Shown here piece after piece: positions 22,855-29,409 of a stretch of DNA of 36,426 nt. A model generated the notes under the pieces. The model worked only from the letters and a program-made list of their open reading frames with translations, was not told the DNA's origin and ran no database searches. Source of the DNA: a virus; IMG/VR virus record IMGVR_UViG_3300034094_000020, positions 1 to 36,426 of that record. One strand, 5' to 3'. Each line of letters begins with the position of its first letter. Position 1 is the stretch's first letter. The position numbers and the translations under genes were made by a program.

Positions 22855-22992
22855 GTCAATTCCTTTCGTGTTGGGTTGCGGGAATGTACGCATGGCCACC
22901 GTCTTGGCAAGGGGCCATGCCAACAAAATGAGGGGAGTCGAACTCTTGTACACCAGTGGGCCAACCGTGCCTAGCGTCGTCGTTAAAACGGG
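22855..22992. other. Structured leader between the first two early genes
   Basis: 138 bases without a gene. There is an inverted repeat CATGGCC (22891-22897) / GGCCATG (22913-22919) and the short palindrome GAGTCGAACTC (22935-22945). On the minus strand the latter reads GAGTTCGACTC, like a tRNA T-loop, but the rest of a cloverleaf cannot be built. An antiterminator site, a small RNA or a remnant att core are possible. Confidence 0.4.
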
Positions 22993-23064
22993 TCAACCAG
23001 CTTGGCCAGCGGCAACGATCCGCAGCACCAAGACCAGCAGCTCAATCCAAAACTCGATGTTCAT
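22993..23064 (-). CDS. 23-residue membrane peptide, first gene of the early transcript
   Basis: The ATG at 23062-23064 has a strong GGAGG site seven bases upstream and follows the early promoter by about 22 bases. The product MNIEFWIELLVLVLRIVAAG ends with QAG and is a single hydrophobic helix. Its promoter-proximal place and good ribosome site argue that it is translated. Role unknown. Confidence 0.6.
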   Translation of the reverse strand: MNIEFWIELLVLVLRIVAAGQAG

Positions 23065-23092
23065 GACAAGTCCTCCGTGACTGTCGGGCGAT

Positions 23093-23122
23093 GGTTCTAT
23101 CGGCAGCGTTAGAACCTGTCAA
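23093..23122 (-). promoter_or_regulatory. Leftward early promoter with overlapping operator
   Basis: On the minus strand TTGACA (23122-23117, perfect -35) is followed after 17 bases by TAGAAC (23099-23094, four of six -10 matches). The inverted repeat GGTTCTA (23093-23099) / TAGAACC (23110-23116) fills the -10 and the spacer exactly. A repressor bound there would block RNA polymerase, as at lambda PL or PR. CCTGTCAACAGG (23115-23126) is a second small palindrome over the -35. Confidence 0.65.
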
Positions 23123-23154
23123 CAGGAGATTTTTGAGCTGCCGGCAAAGTTGGC

Positions 23155-23391
23155 TCAGTTGGCCTTGAACCCGCCTCGGGGACGGCCGGTGGCCCGCTTG
23201 GCCTTGGCCCGCTTTCGGATCTCGGCCTCATCAAAGACCCGGGCCGTGGGGGCTGCCAGCCACGACTGCACGCCGCCCTTGCCGGGCTCGAGCAGGGCCA
23301 GCTGACGCATCCGGCCCATGCTGACGCCCAGGATCCTGGCCGCCTCGGCGGTCGAAATCAGCTTCTTGCCTTCAGGAAGTGCCACAACCAT
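23155..23391 (-). CDS. HTH protein, xis-like or small repressor
   Basis: 78 residues. KKLISTAEAARILGVSMGRM then RQLALLEP is a MerR/excisionase-type winged HTH; the C-terminus is basic (EAEIRKRAKAKRATGRPRGG). It is encoded divergently from the integrase with 169 bases between them. Either excisionase or lysogeny repressor would fit; the short length and lack of a dimerisation domain favour excisionase. Its transcript probably starts at or next to the ATG (leaderless). Confidence 0.75.
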   Translation of the reverse strand: MVVALPEGKKLISTAEAARILGVSMGRMRQLALLEPGKGGVQSWLAAPTARVFDEAEIRKRAKAKRATGRPRGGFKAN

Positions 23392-23397
23392 GCCCCA

Positions 23398-23425
23398 ATA
23401 CTAACGCCAGAGATAGAAGAGTCAA
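23398..23425 (-). promoter_or_regulatory. Candidate promoter giving a leaderless transcript of the xis-like gene
   Basis: On the minus strand TTGACT (23425-23420) and TAGTAT (23403-23398) are separated by 16 bases. The ATG of the HTH gene lies only six bases beyond the -10, so transcription would begin at about the start codon, and no ribosome site precedes it. Lambda cI transcribed from PRM behaves this way. Confidence 0.5.
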
Positions 23426-23435
23426 ACTGCCCAAC

Positions 23436-23480
23436 TTGCCCCGGCAAGCCGACCCGCCATAGGATCGACTGCCGGGGCAA
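23436..23480. repeat. Perfect 11-bp inverted repeat in the int/xis spacer
   Basis: TTGCCCCGGCA (23436-23446) and TGCCGGGGCAA (23470-23480) are perfect reverse complements separated by 23 bases. They lie between the divergent integrase and HTH genes, upstream of both promoters. Likely roles are a binding site for a regulator or for Int/Xis; without a T-run a terminator is less likely. Confidence 0.65.
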
Positions 23481-23514
23481 TGTTCGAGTGGAGGCGGCTC
23501 CCCTCGTAGAGTTG

Positions 23515-23520
23515 TATACT
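23515..23520 (+). promoter_or_regulatory. Weak candidate -10 element for the integrase
   Basis: TATACT at about 23515-23520 lies some 40 bases before the integrase ATG, inside GTATACTTGTGTAC. No good -35 is found 16-18 bases upstream, so if this is a promoter it may need an activator or be repressed. Confidence 0.35.
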
Positions 23521-23560
23521 TGTGTACAGTCGCACACGAGAAAGGGAGGCAGTGGATACC

Positions 23561-24505
23561 ATGACGTTGGCAGAGTTGTTTGAGCGGTACGCGGACCTAC
23601 GGAACTTGGATGCCAAGACGATCGCCCTGTACGGGATGCTCCTAGAACGCCTACGTGCGTTCCTGGGACACGAGCCGACGGTGGACGACCTAGATGACCT
23701 CGTCATCAGTCGCTACCTCAGGCATCGTGCTACGCACACACGCAAGGGCAAGACAATCCGGCCGGCGACAGTCCAGAAGGACAAGGTGATGCTGGCCGCC
23801 GCCTGGAACCTGGCGGCCCGGAAACGCTGGGCCAAGGACTTTCCCGAACTGCCCCGCATCAAGGTCGCCAAGTCGATACCGACGGGCCGGGCGTACACAG
23901 CGGCAGACGTCGCCCAGCTGGTGCGTCGGGCGAAGCGCCGGCAGGGCAGGACTGGCGGCCACCCGTCGGCCTGGTGGTGGTCCACGCTCATCTACATGGC
24001 GTACTGCACGGGCGAGAGGGCGTCAGCCCTGCTGTCGCTCCGTTGGGGCGAGCTCGACCTCGAGCGGCGTCGGGTGCGTTTCCTGGGACACACGAGGAAG
24101 GGAAGCACCCACGACATCGAACGAGACTACACGGCCGACCTGGCCGCGATGCTTGCCGCCCGGCGTGGTCGCCCAGAGGATCTAGTCTGGCCGTGGGACC
24201 GCTGCAAAGGATCGCTATGGACAAGTCTCAAGCTGCTCTGCCGGCTGGCCGGCGTCCAGTACCGGGGCTTCCACGGGCTGCGTCGTACGCGAGCGTCATA
24301 CGCTGCCCTGGCCGGCGGAACGGCGGCAGCGACCCAGGTGCTTGATCACAGCGACCCCAAAATGCAAGAAAGATATGTCGATAGCCTGATTTGCCCGACG
24401 GAGCAGGCCAGCGTGGACGTGATGCCGCCGCTCGACCTGACCGAACCACCGACAAAGCCAGCCGATCCGCCCAAGGAATCGTCAGGCGACCGCCCGGCAG
24501 CTTAA
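23561..24505 (+). CDS. int: Tyrosine-type integrase
   Basis: 314 residues and the only plus-strand gene. An N-terminal SAM-like core-binding domain (LAELFERYADLRNLDAKTIA; ATVQKDKVMLAAAWNLAARK) precedes the catalytic domain. The catalytic residues are R153 (TGERASALLSL), K180 (GHTRKGS), H238 and R241 (HGLRRTRASY), H263 (LDHSD) and Y272 (ERYVD). It would recombine attP with a host attB. The ATG at 23561 is chosen because AAAGGGAGG lies 11 bases upstream; in-frame GTG codons before it are badly spaced. Confidence 0.93.
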   Translation: MTLAELFERYADLRNLDAKTIALYGMLLERLRAFLGHEPTVDDLDDLVISRYLRHRATHTRKGKTIRPATVQKDKVMLAAAWNLAARKRWAKDFPELPRIKVAKSIPTGRAYTAADVAQLVRRAKRRQGRTGGHPSAWWWSTLIYMAYCTGERASALLSLRWGELDLERRRVRFLGHTRKGSTHDIERDYTADLAAMLAARRGRPEDLVWPWDRCKGSLWTSLKLLCRLAGVQYRGFHGLRRTRASYAALAGGTAAATQVLDHSDPKMQERYVDSLICPTEQASVDVMPPLDLTEPPTKPADPPKESSGDRPAA

Positions 24506-24603
24506 CTGCGTAGCGTCGCGGGAACTAGGTAGGAAACTAGGTAGGATCGCTCCGGGCACGGCGAGGAAACGCAGCAGGGGAAAGGGAGAAACCCTGCCGC
24601 GCC
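24506..24603. other. Convergent intergenic region after int, candidate attP region
   Basis: The region holds a perfect tandem of the 12-mer AACTAGGTAGGA (24523-24534 and 24535-24546). A GCAGGG/CCCTGC hairpin (24574-24579 with 24592-24597, 12-base loop) follows. Converging genes need a terminator, but neither side of the hairpin has a T-run. Direct repeats beside the int 3' end may be integrase arm sites; attP is often located here. Confidence 0.45.
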
Positions 24604-25053
24604 TCAACTCGCCGGCCCGGCTCGACGGCACTCTTGGTGGCAAGCCGCATACCCGCAGATATCTATGGCAGCGTCGTCGGTCGCTTGGCCCGTGCCCAGC
24701 TGCCTGGCGATCTTGTCGAGCACCATAACGAGCGCCCAGTCGGCAGCCGTGAACGAGGTGCCGAATGCAGCGTTGACTAGTGAGGCCGTGCGGCCGAAGT
24801 GCTCGGTGGGCGGCCCGTACTTTCCGTGCCGATCTCGCACGGCCGCAATAGCCTCGTGCAGCGTACGCTCGGCTGGTGTTGAATCATTGAACGCCGTCGG
24901 CTCCCATTGGGCGTACGTCTCGCCCGGCTCGGGGTCGCCCTGGTCGAGCTTGTACCCAACCATCTTCGGATCGTCGGCCGGCGTGGCGTCCAGCCTTGAT
25001 CGCACTGCGGATCGCAGTACGTCGTTGGCTTGTTGCAGCGTGGTCGTCGTCAT
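24604..25053 (-). CDS. DUF6378-domain protein
   Basis: 149 residues. The C-terminal half (VRDRHGKYGPPTEHFGRTAS; ADWALVMVLDKIARQLGTGQ; DDAAIDICGYAACHQEC) is the DUF6378 pattern common in phage genomes, an all-alpha domain whose arrangement of acidic residues recalls MazG-type nucleotide pyrophosphohydrolases. A role in nucleotide metabolism is inference. The N-terminal part is variable and acidic. The ATG at 25051-25053; it is the last gene of the structural-side transcript and converges on int. Confidence 0.75.
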   Translation of the reverse strand: MTTTTLQQANDVLRSAVRSRLDATPADDPKMVGYKLDQGDPEPGETYAQWEPTAFNDSTPAERTLHEAIAAVRDRHGKYGPPTEHFGRTASLVNAAFGTSFTAADWALVMVLDKIARQLGTGQATDDAAIDICGYAACHQECRRAGPAS

Positions 25054-25098
25054 GGTGTCGCTTTCTGGAAAGTGGAAAGCCGCAGCATGGCGGCAGCG

Positions 25099-26106
25099 TC
25101 AAGCAGATCGCACGGTACCGTCACCCATCACCCGATAGTTGTGGACATCGAACGCTCCACGCTCGTGAACCGTCGCTACGGCGAATCCCCAGTTCCAGCG
25201 ATTGATGACGGAGTATTCCGGTCGCAAGTCGCACAGGCATCCCGTGGACCAACACGCCGTTTCGTGGTGCCACATGTCGCTCTCGGCGTGGTTGCTCGTG
25301 CGGTGCGAGTGACCGACCAGCACCGTGGAGAGCGTTCGCAGGAACGCACCGCGAGCGACGTTGACCGGCGCGGCCATGCCCTTTGGCAACTCGTGACCGT
25401 GCAGCACGGGCAACTTGCCGAGCATCACGGGCCGCTGATCGTCCACCAGCTGCACGCCGTGCTTGTCGAGGTCCAGCCACGCACACAACGACATGCGGCG
25501 ATCGTCGCTGATTTCGGCGGCGTGCTGCCACAGCCAATGCTTCCAACGATCCTCGTGGTTGCCGACCTTGTAGACGATCGGGATGCGAGGAAACTCTTGC
25601 CGCAGGTAGGCGATGAAGTCCCGCACCGCCTCAAGCTCAGCTTTGAAGTCACGTTGCTTTGGGTCTTTCATGTAGCGACTGATGGCGTAGAAGTCTGCGA
25701 TGTCGCCGTTGAGCAAAAGCCCAGCCAATTGCTGCCGCTTCAGAAATCCGATTGCCGCAGCCACGGCGATCTCGGAGTGATACGGAACGTGAACGTCGGA
25801 GATGATGCCGACAGGCCCGAGCACCTTGAAGACGTGCGGCGTCCAATCCGATGCCGCACTCTTTGGCATGGCGTACAGATGCCCGTTCTTTCGGGCTTGG
25901 CGCACTGCCACGGGTTTCATTGTTTGCGCGTCTTTGGTTCCGTTGCGGCCAAACTGCCGCATGATTCGCTTCCTTGCCTGCTCGAGCGTGATCGCGTTGT
26001 TGGATTCCTTGACCAACCGCCTAGCGAGCGTGCGAGTGTGGGCATTGGGGTGCGTGCGGCACAGCTTTCTGGCCATGTCTGTGATGGCGTCGCCCTCATA
26101 CTTCAT
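25099..26106 (-). CDS. Calcineurin-like metallophosphoesterase
   Basis: 335 residues. After about 90 residues of a helical, basic N-terminal region (possibly an HTH: LARRLVKESNNAITLEQARK) the phosphoesterase domain shows ISDVHVPYH (D104, H106), LLNGDIADF (D135 region), KVGNHEDRW (GNHE 182-185), LHGHE (236-238) and LVGHSHRTS (265-268), the full metal-binding set. It is a two-metal hydrolase acting on nucleic acid or nucleotides. It starts 11 bases inside the zinc-peptidase-like gene. Confidence 0.88.
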   Translation of the reverse strand: MKYEGDAITDMARKLCRTHPNAHTRTLARRLVKESNNAITLEQARKRIMRQFGRNGTKDAQTMKPVAVRQARKNGHLYAMPKSAASDWTPHVFKVLGPVGIISDVHVPYHSEIAVAAAIGFLKRQQLAGLLLNGDIADFYAISRYMKDPKQRDFKAELEAVRDFIAYLRQEFPRIPIVYKVGNHEDRWKHWLWQHAAEISDDRRMSLCAWLDLDKHGVQLVDDQRPVMLGKLPVLHGHELPKGMAAPVNVARGAFLRTLSTVLVGHSHRTSNHAESDMWHHETACWSTGCLCDLRPEYSVINRWNWGFAVATVHERGAFDVHNYRVMGDGTVRSA

Positions 26107-26383
26107 CCGGCACCTCGCGGTATCCATGCGACCACAGAACCTTTGCCACGTCCTTCCCCGCCTGCTCAATCACTTCCTCGGACGCCTGGGGAAAGATTGC
26201 GTGCAGCAACTCGTGGATCAGCACCGTCAGCCTGTGCTTGCCCCTCATCCCGTCGTGCAGGACGATGCGGGGATGCTTGGCCTTCTGCGTGTACGTGATC
26301 CCGTACGCCTGGCCCGTGAGCTCAGTCCAGCGAATGAGCCACCGCTCGTCGCCGTTCAGCGTGTAGACGTGATCGCGCGGCAC
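26096..26383 (-). CDS. Small HExxH zincin-like protein
   Basis: 95 residues from a GTG at 26381-26383 with GAAAGGGAAG upstream. The motif VLIHELLHAIFP is a zinc-peptidase HExxH; glutamates nine and ten residues after the second histidine (ASEEVIEQ) could supply the third ligand. The protein is much shorter than known peptidases, so it may be a minimal SprT-like zincin or only a metal-binding relic. It is coupled to the phosphoesterase gene. Confidence 0.7.
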   Translation of the reverse strand: MPRDHVYTLNGDERWLIRWTELTGQAYGITYTQKAKHPRIVLHDGMRGKHRLTVLIHELLHAIFPQASEEVIEQAGKDVAKVLWSHGYREVPDEV

Positions 26384-26418
26384 GGGCTTCCCTTTCGCCC
26401 GTTATGGTGGACAACGTG

Positions 26419-26820
26419 TCAAGTCGAGGCCGGGCCCCACTTGCCCACTGGGCAGGATTCTCCGGCCCACGACAGCTTCGAGATGTACTGCTTTTCACGA
26501 ACGATGGGGCAGCCACACTTTCGGCATGCCTTGCCGTCGAAGTGCTCGCACGCCTGGCAGATAGCGAACCGTTCTGCGACTTGCTCTTCAGTGGCTCGGG
26601 GCATCCCTGCGGCTAAATGCTTGGCGGCCGACGTGGCGAAGTTTCGGGCCTTGGCGGCAATTGAGATTCCCGGCTTTGCGGTGCGAGGATATGCCGGGTG
26701 TGTCTCGTCCACCGTGATCCGGTCGCCGTCCTGGCTGACGATGCACGGGCGCACTTCGTCGAGGGTGTAACCACGCTCGCGGCAGCGGGCGGCGAGGTGC
26801 TTCACTTGGCAGGAAATCAT
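26419..26820 (-). CDS. Zinc-ribbon protein of the tail-distal region
   Basis: 133 residues. The N-terminal half opens MISCQVKHLAARCRERGYTL. The C-terminal half holds FAICQACEHFDGKACRKCGC and later AGESCPVGKWG, a zinc ribbon seen in many phage hypothetical proteins next to tail genes. The start overlaps the stop of the Cys-rich gene (ATGA). Its function is not established; metal-assisted folding is clear from the cysteine spacing. Confidence 0.75.
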   Translation of the reverse strand: MISCQVKHLAARCRERGYTLDEVRPCIVSQDGDRITVDETHPAYPRTAKPGISIAAKARNFATSAAKHLAAGMPRATEEQVAERFAICQACEHFDGKACRKCGCPIVREKQYISKLSWAGESCPVGKWGPAST

Positions 26821-27386
26821 GGCAGGGGATTGCAGTTCTCTGGAACCTCATCGCACACAACAGCTTGGCAATCTTGCCCCGGATTAAAAGTGCCGCACTT
26901 TTGCGAGCAAAGCTCTTCACTGTCACCGTTGGAGCACAAAATAGTCGGAGGATCAGTTTCTACGCACGCCAGGATTACGCCGTCTTGCCAAGCACCATCC
27001 CCTGCGTTGCCGCCAAACTCATTGTTGGATGGATCATAAATGACATCTCCGTCGCGTGATCCGCAGCAACGCCCGCCAACGATTCCGCCTTGAACCTCAA
27101 AAGCATTGTTATCTGCATTAAATACAACCACAGCATCTTCAGAGACAACACAGCAATAGCCGCCGTTAGTCAAAGCAGCCGCAGTTGCAGCAATTGCTGC
27201 GTTCTGCGCATCTTTAATAGCGTTTGCCGTCTCTTCGTCGTTGCCTCCTCCCGATTGAAATTCAAACTGAGCGAGTTCACAGTAGCAACACGCCCCAATT
27301 GCGTCGCTACAGCAGCACTCCTGTCCGGTCCCCAATGAACCGTCGCGCAACACAAGCTTCCCGTCTTGTGAAGTCAGCGATGTCAT
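26817..27386 (-). CDS. Cysteine-rich protein (17 Cys), probable virion surface protein
   Basis: 189 residues opening MTSLTSQDGKLVLRDGSLGT. The cysteines are clustered as CCC, CCYC, CC, CC and later single residues, mostly beside Gly, Asn and Asp (RCCGSRDGDVIYDPSNNEFG). No signal peptide is present, and a tail location follows from the operon: it is coupled to distal tail genes on both sides (ATGA at 27383-27386). Disulfide or metal cross-links would give a rigid exposed structure. GC content is about 50 percent, lower than average. Confidence 0.7.
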   Translation of the reverse strand: MTSLTSQDGKLVLRDGSLGTGQECCCSDAIGACCYCELAQFEFQSGGGNDEETANAIKDAQNAAIAATAAALTNGGYCCVVSEDAVVVFNADNNAFEVQGGIVGGRCCGSRDGDVIYDPSNNEFGGNAGDGAWQDGVILACVETDPPTILCSNGDSEELCSQKCGTFNPGQDCQAVVCDEVPENCNPLP

Positions 27387-28138
27387 GACGCCGTCGCCGT
27401 GGCGCACGTTGTGATAGAAATTGAAACGGTTTCCGCCGTGCTTTGATGAAACACCCACGCCTTGACGCGGTCGAATCGCAGGGCGTTTGATGTGATCGTT
27501 GCGTCTTGCATTACGTCAACGCCCACCATGTTGATAGAAGTGCTCGAAATCGTGTTGTTGCACCATGCACTGATCTGCCGGCGAGACATGACGAGCTTCG
27601 GCGTTGCACTTGTCGTGTCTACGGTCACGCCGTCTACGATGTCCACCGTGCCGGGGCTGAAGGTGACGACGTTTGTGGACGCCGTCGCAAGCACGATGGC
27701 GGGTATCGTATGGAATTGCAGCTCGCAAGCTGAATTTGTAACGGATGTGAATACTTGGGCTGCATCAAGCTTTGGCGTTACGAGAAACCACGCCGTGCCT
27801 TCTTTGCCAATGCAGCAATCGCGCTCGCCATAATCAGTAAAACCCAGCGGCCAAAACAGATTGTCTACCGATGCCGTGTTTGGCGTCGTCGTCTGGTACT
27901 TAAACGTGACAGTCTTTGAGTCACCGATTTGCCACGATCCGGTGAACGTGCCAATGCGAAATACAACAGGCGACTTGCCGCCGCCCGTCATCCTTGGCGT
28001 GAACGTCAGCCCCTCGGCCCCACGATCGCCGGCCTCGACGATCCGAACCACCTTGGCGATACGGTCAGCCGCCGGCCGCGTGAACGTGACACGCTCCGTT
28101 CGTGCGGCCTTGCCGTCTGGGCGTTTGGCTCCGGCCAC
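27383..28138 (-). CDS. Distal tail or baseplate-like protein
   Basis: 251 residues from a GTG at 28136-28138 with AGGA eight bases upstream, three bases after the preceding stop. It starts with a helical segment (VTFTRPAADRIAKVVRIVEA) and continues as a Thr/Val/Asn-rich beta protein (GSWQIGDSKTVTFKYQTTTP; NVVTFSPGTVDIVDGVTVDT). It has the style of a tail-tip or fibre protein. The family is not recognised; the position behind the tape measure supports the tail assignment. Confidence 0.65.
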   Translation of the reverse strand: MAGAKRPDGKAARTERVTFTRPAADRIAKVVRIVEAGDRGAEGLTFTPRMTGGGKSPVVFRIGTFTGSWQIGDSKTVTFKYQTTTPNTASVDNLFWPLGFTDYGERDCCIGKEGTAWFLVTPKLDAAQVFTSVTNSACELQFHTIPAIVLATASTNVVTFSPGTVDIVDGVTVDTTSATPKLVMSRRQISAWCNNTISSTSINMVGVDVMQDATITSNALRFDRVKAWVFHQSTAETVSISITTCATATAS

Positions 28139-28140
28139 GG

Positions 28141-28509
28141 TCAATCCTCGTAGACGGTCAGCACCAGGCGGGTATTCGCCACGGCGGCCTTGGCTGCGTA
28201 GTCGCCAGCTGCGAGCCGCAGCACGGCAGCCTCGCCGGCCTTGAGCCGCACCGTCTCGTAGAGCGCCGTGCCGTCGAGCCTGCCGAACGACACGGTGTGC
28301 GTCGTCGTCGTGGCCAACGACCTGGCGAAGCACACGCCGAGCGAGCCCAGTGTGGCGGTCGAGACTTGCGTCGTGGCCGTGCCGAGGTTCAGCGTCACGC
28401 TCAGGACGCCAGCGGTAGCCATGTCGGCGGTGACGCCAGAGGCGGCGAAGGATTGCGACAGGGCACCCTTGGTGACTTGGCCGTTGATGGTGTAGTTGAT
28501 GTCGGGCAT
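28141..28509 (-). CDS. Small tail protein
   Basis: 122 residues starting MPDINYTINGQVTKGALSQS. Alternating Thr/Val/Ala pattern (TATTQVSTATLGSLGVCFAR; LKAGEAAVLRLAAGDYAAKA) suggests a beta-sandwich. No catalytic motif. It lies between the larger distal tail protein and the baseplate-like gene and is probably part of the tail tip. Confidence 0.65.
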   Translation of the reverse strand: MPDINYTINGQVTKGALSQSFAASGVTADMATAGVLSVTLNLGTATTQVSTATLGSLGVCFARSLATTTTHTVSFGRLDGTALYETVRLKAGEAAVLRLAAGDYAAKAAVANTRLVLTVYED

Positions 28510-28519
28510 TGCCTAGTCC

Positions 28520-29407
28520 TTATACGGGCGGAACGCCGAAGTACGGCGCGAAATTGATTTCGGGAAAAACTCTGCGGACCAAAATGTCTGGCACGCCCTG
28601 GGCGCTGCCAGGAGGAAATTTCTGCGTGCCGTCTTCGTTCAACGCTTGAGGAGTAGACGCAGCCACGTCTGCGTCGCCTGCCTCCTTGCCTTTCACAAGG
28701 CATTCCACTTTGTCGGTGCCGTCTAGGCAGTTAAAGCCGACATGCGGCAGCAGCAAGTTCCAGCCGCTAGCCCTGTAGACGAGCTCCGTCGTGCCGCTCC
28801 AGTACCCAATCTCAATGCCGTTCACGACTTCGTATTGCTTGCTAGCAGAGATGCCGGCGCACTGCCACGTGTGTTTCGGTCCCCACAAGTAGCTGGACGC
28901 ATTGATGCCGTTTGTCACGGCTGCCGCTACGTCTGCTGGGAACGCAGCACGGTTCCAAGCAATCGTGGCACGCACCTCGGCCTCGAGCGTGGTGAGGCCC
29001 TCGAAGAAATCGTGAGCCGCGTTGACCAGGGGCCGCAGGGTGCCATTGCCGTTGCCGTGGTAGTACGTCAGCGCCGGCACCTGGGCACCGCCGGTCGAGA
29101 AGCTCCACACGTCTGGGCGTGCCAGCGGGTTCGGATCTAGTTCTGCACTGCCAACTGCCGGCAACTCGTACGAGAACGTGGCCTCGACGTGAAAGCGATC
29201 CGGCTCGCTGAACGAACCATTGAGGCATCGCAGGTACGGGTATTCCGGGTGATTGCTGCCGTGAAAGATGCCGATGGCGTCGAGCACCTGCTGCGTAGGC
29301 GTGGCTCCGTCCACGGTGGCTACGAACTTGCGCTCAGCTGTTGGTGCCTCGCCGAAGCGATGCGTGAATGTTCGCGGGATGACTTCGCGGAATGAGGTGA
29401 CTGCCAC
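28520..29407 (-). CDS. Tail tip or baseplate-like structural protein
   Basis: 295 residues from a GTG at 29405-29407, two bases after the tape-measure stop. It begins VTSFREVIPRTFTHRFGEAP and has mixed beta content (FHVEATFSYELPAVGSAELD; YEVVNGIEIGYWSGTTELVY). Directly after the tape measure is the usual slot for the distal tail protein (Dit-like). No specific domain is certain. Confidence 0.7.
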   Translation of the reverse strand: MAVTSFREVIPRTFTHRFGEAPTAERKFVATVDGATPTQQVLDAIGIFHGSNHPEYPYLRCLNGSFSEPDRFHVEATFSYELPAVGSAELDPNPLARPDVWSFSTGGAQVPALTYYHGNGNGTLRPLVNAAHDFFEGLTTLEAEVRATIAWNRAAFPADVAAAVTNGINASSYLWGPKHTWQCAGISASKQYEVVNGIEIGYWSGTTELVYRASGWNLLLPHVGFNCLDGTDKVECLVKGKEAGDADVAASTPQALNEDGTQKFPPGSAQGVPDILVRRVFPEINFAPYFGVPPV

Positions 29408-29409
29408 GG

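Noticed and set aside
22893-22960. Possible tRNA gene
   Set aside because: Only the T-loop-like GAGTTCGACTC fits. The T-stem has two mismatches and no acceptor, D or anticodon arms can be matched.
24574-24597. Strong intrinsic terminator between int and the DUF6378 gene
   Set aside because: The six-base-pair arms have a 12-base loop and neither strand has a T-run after it, so I list it only as part of the region.
25030-26298. 422-codon plus-strand open frame opposite the metallophosphoesterase
   Set aside because: The minus strand holds the complete metal-binding motifs of a phosphoesterase; the plus frame shows none.
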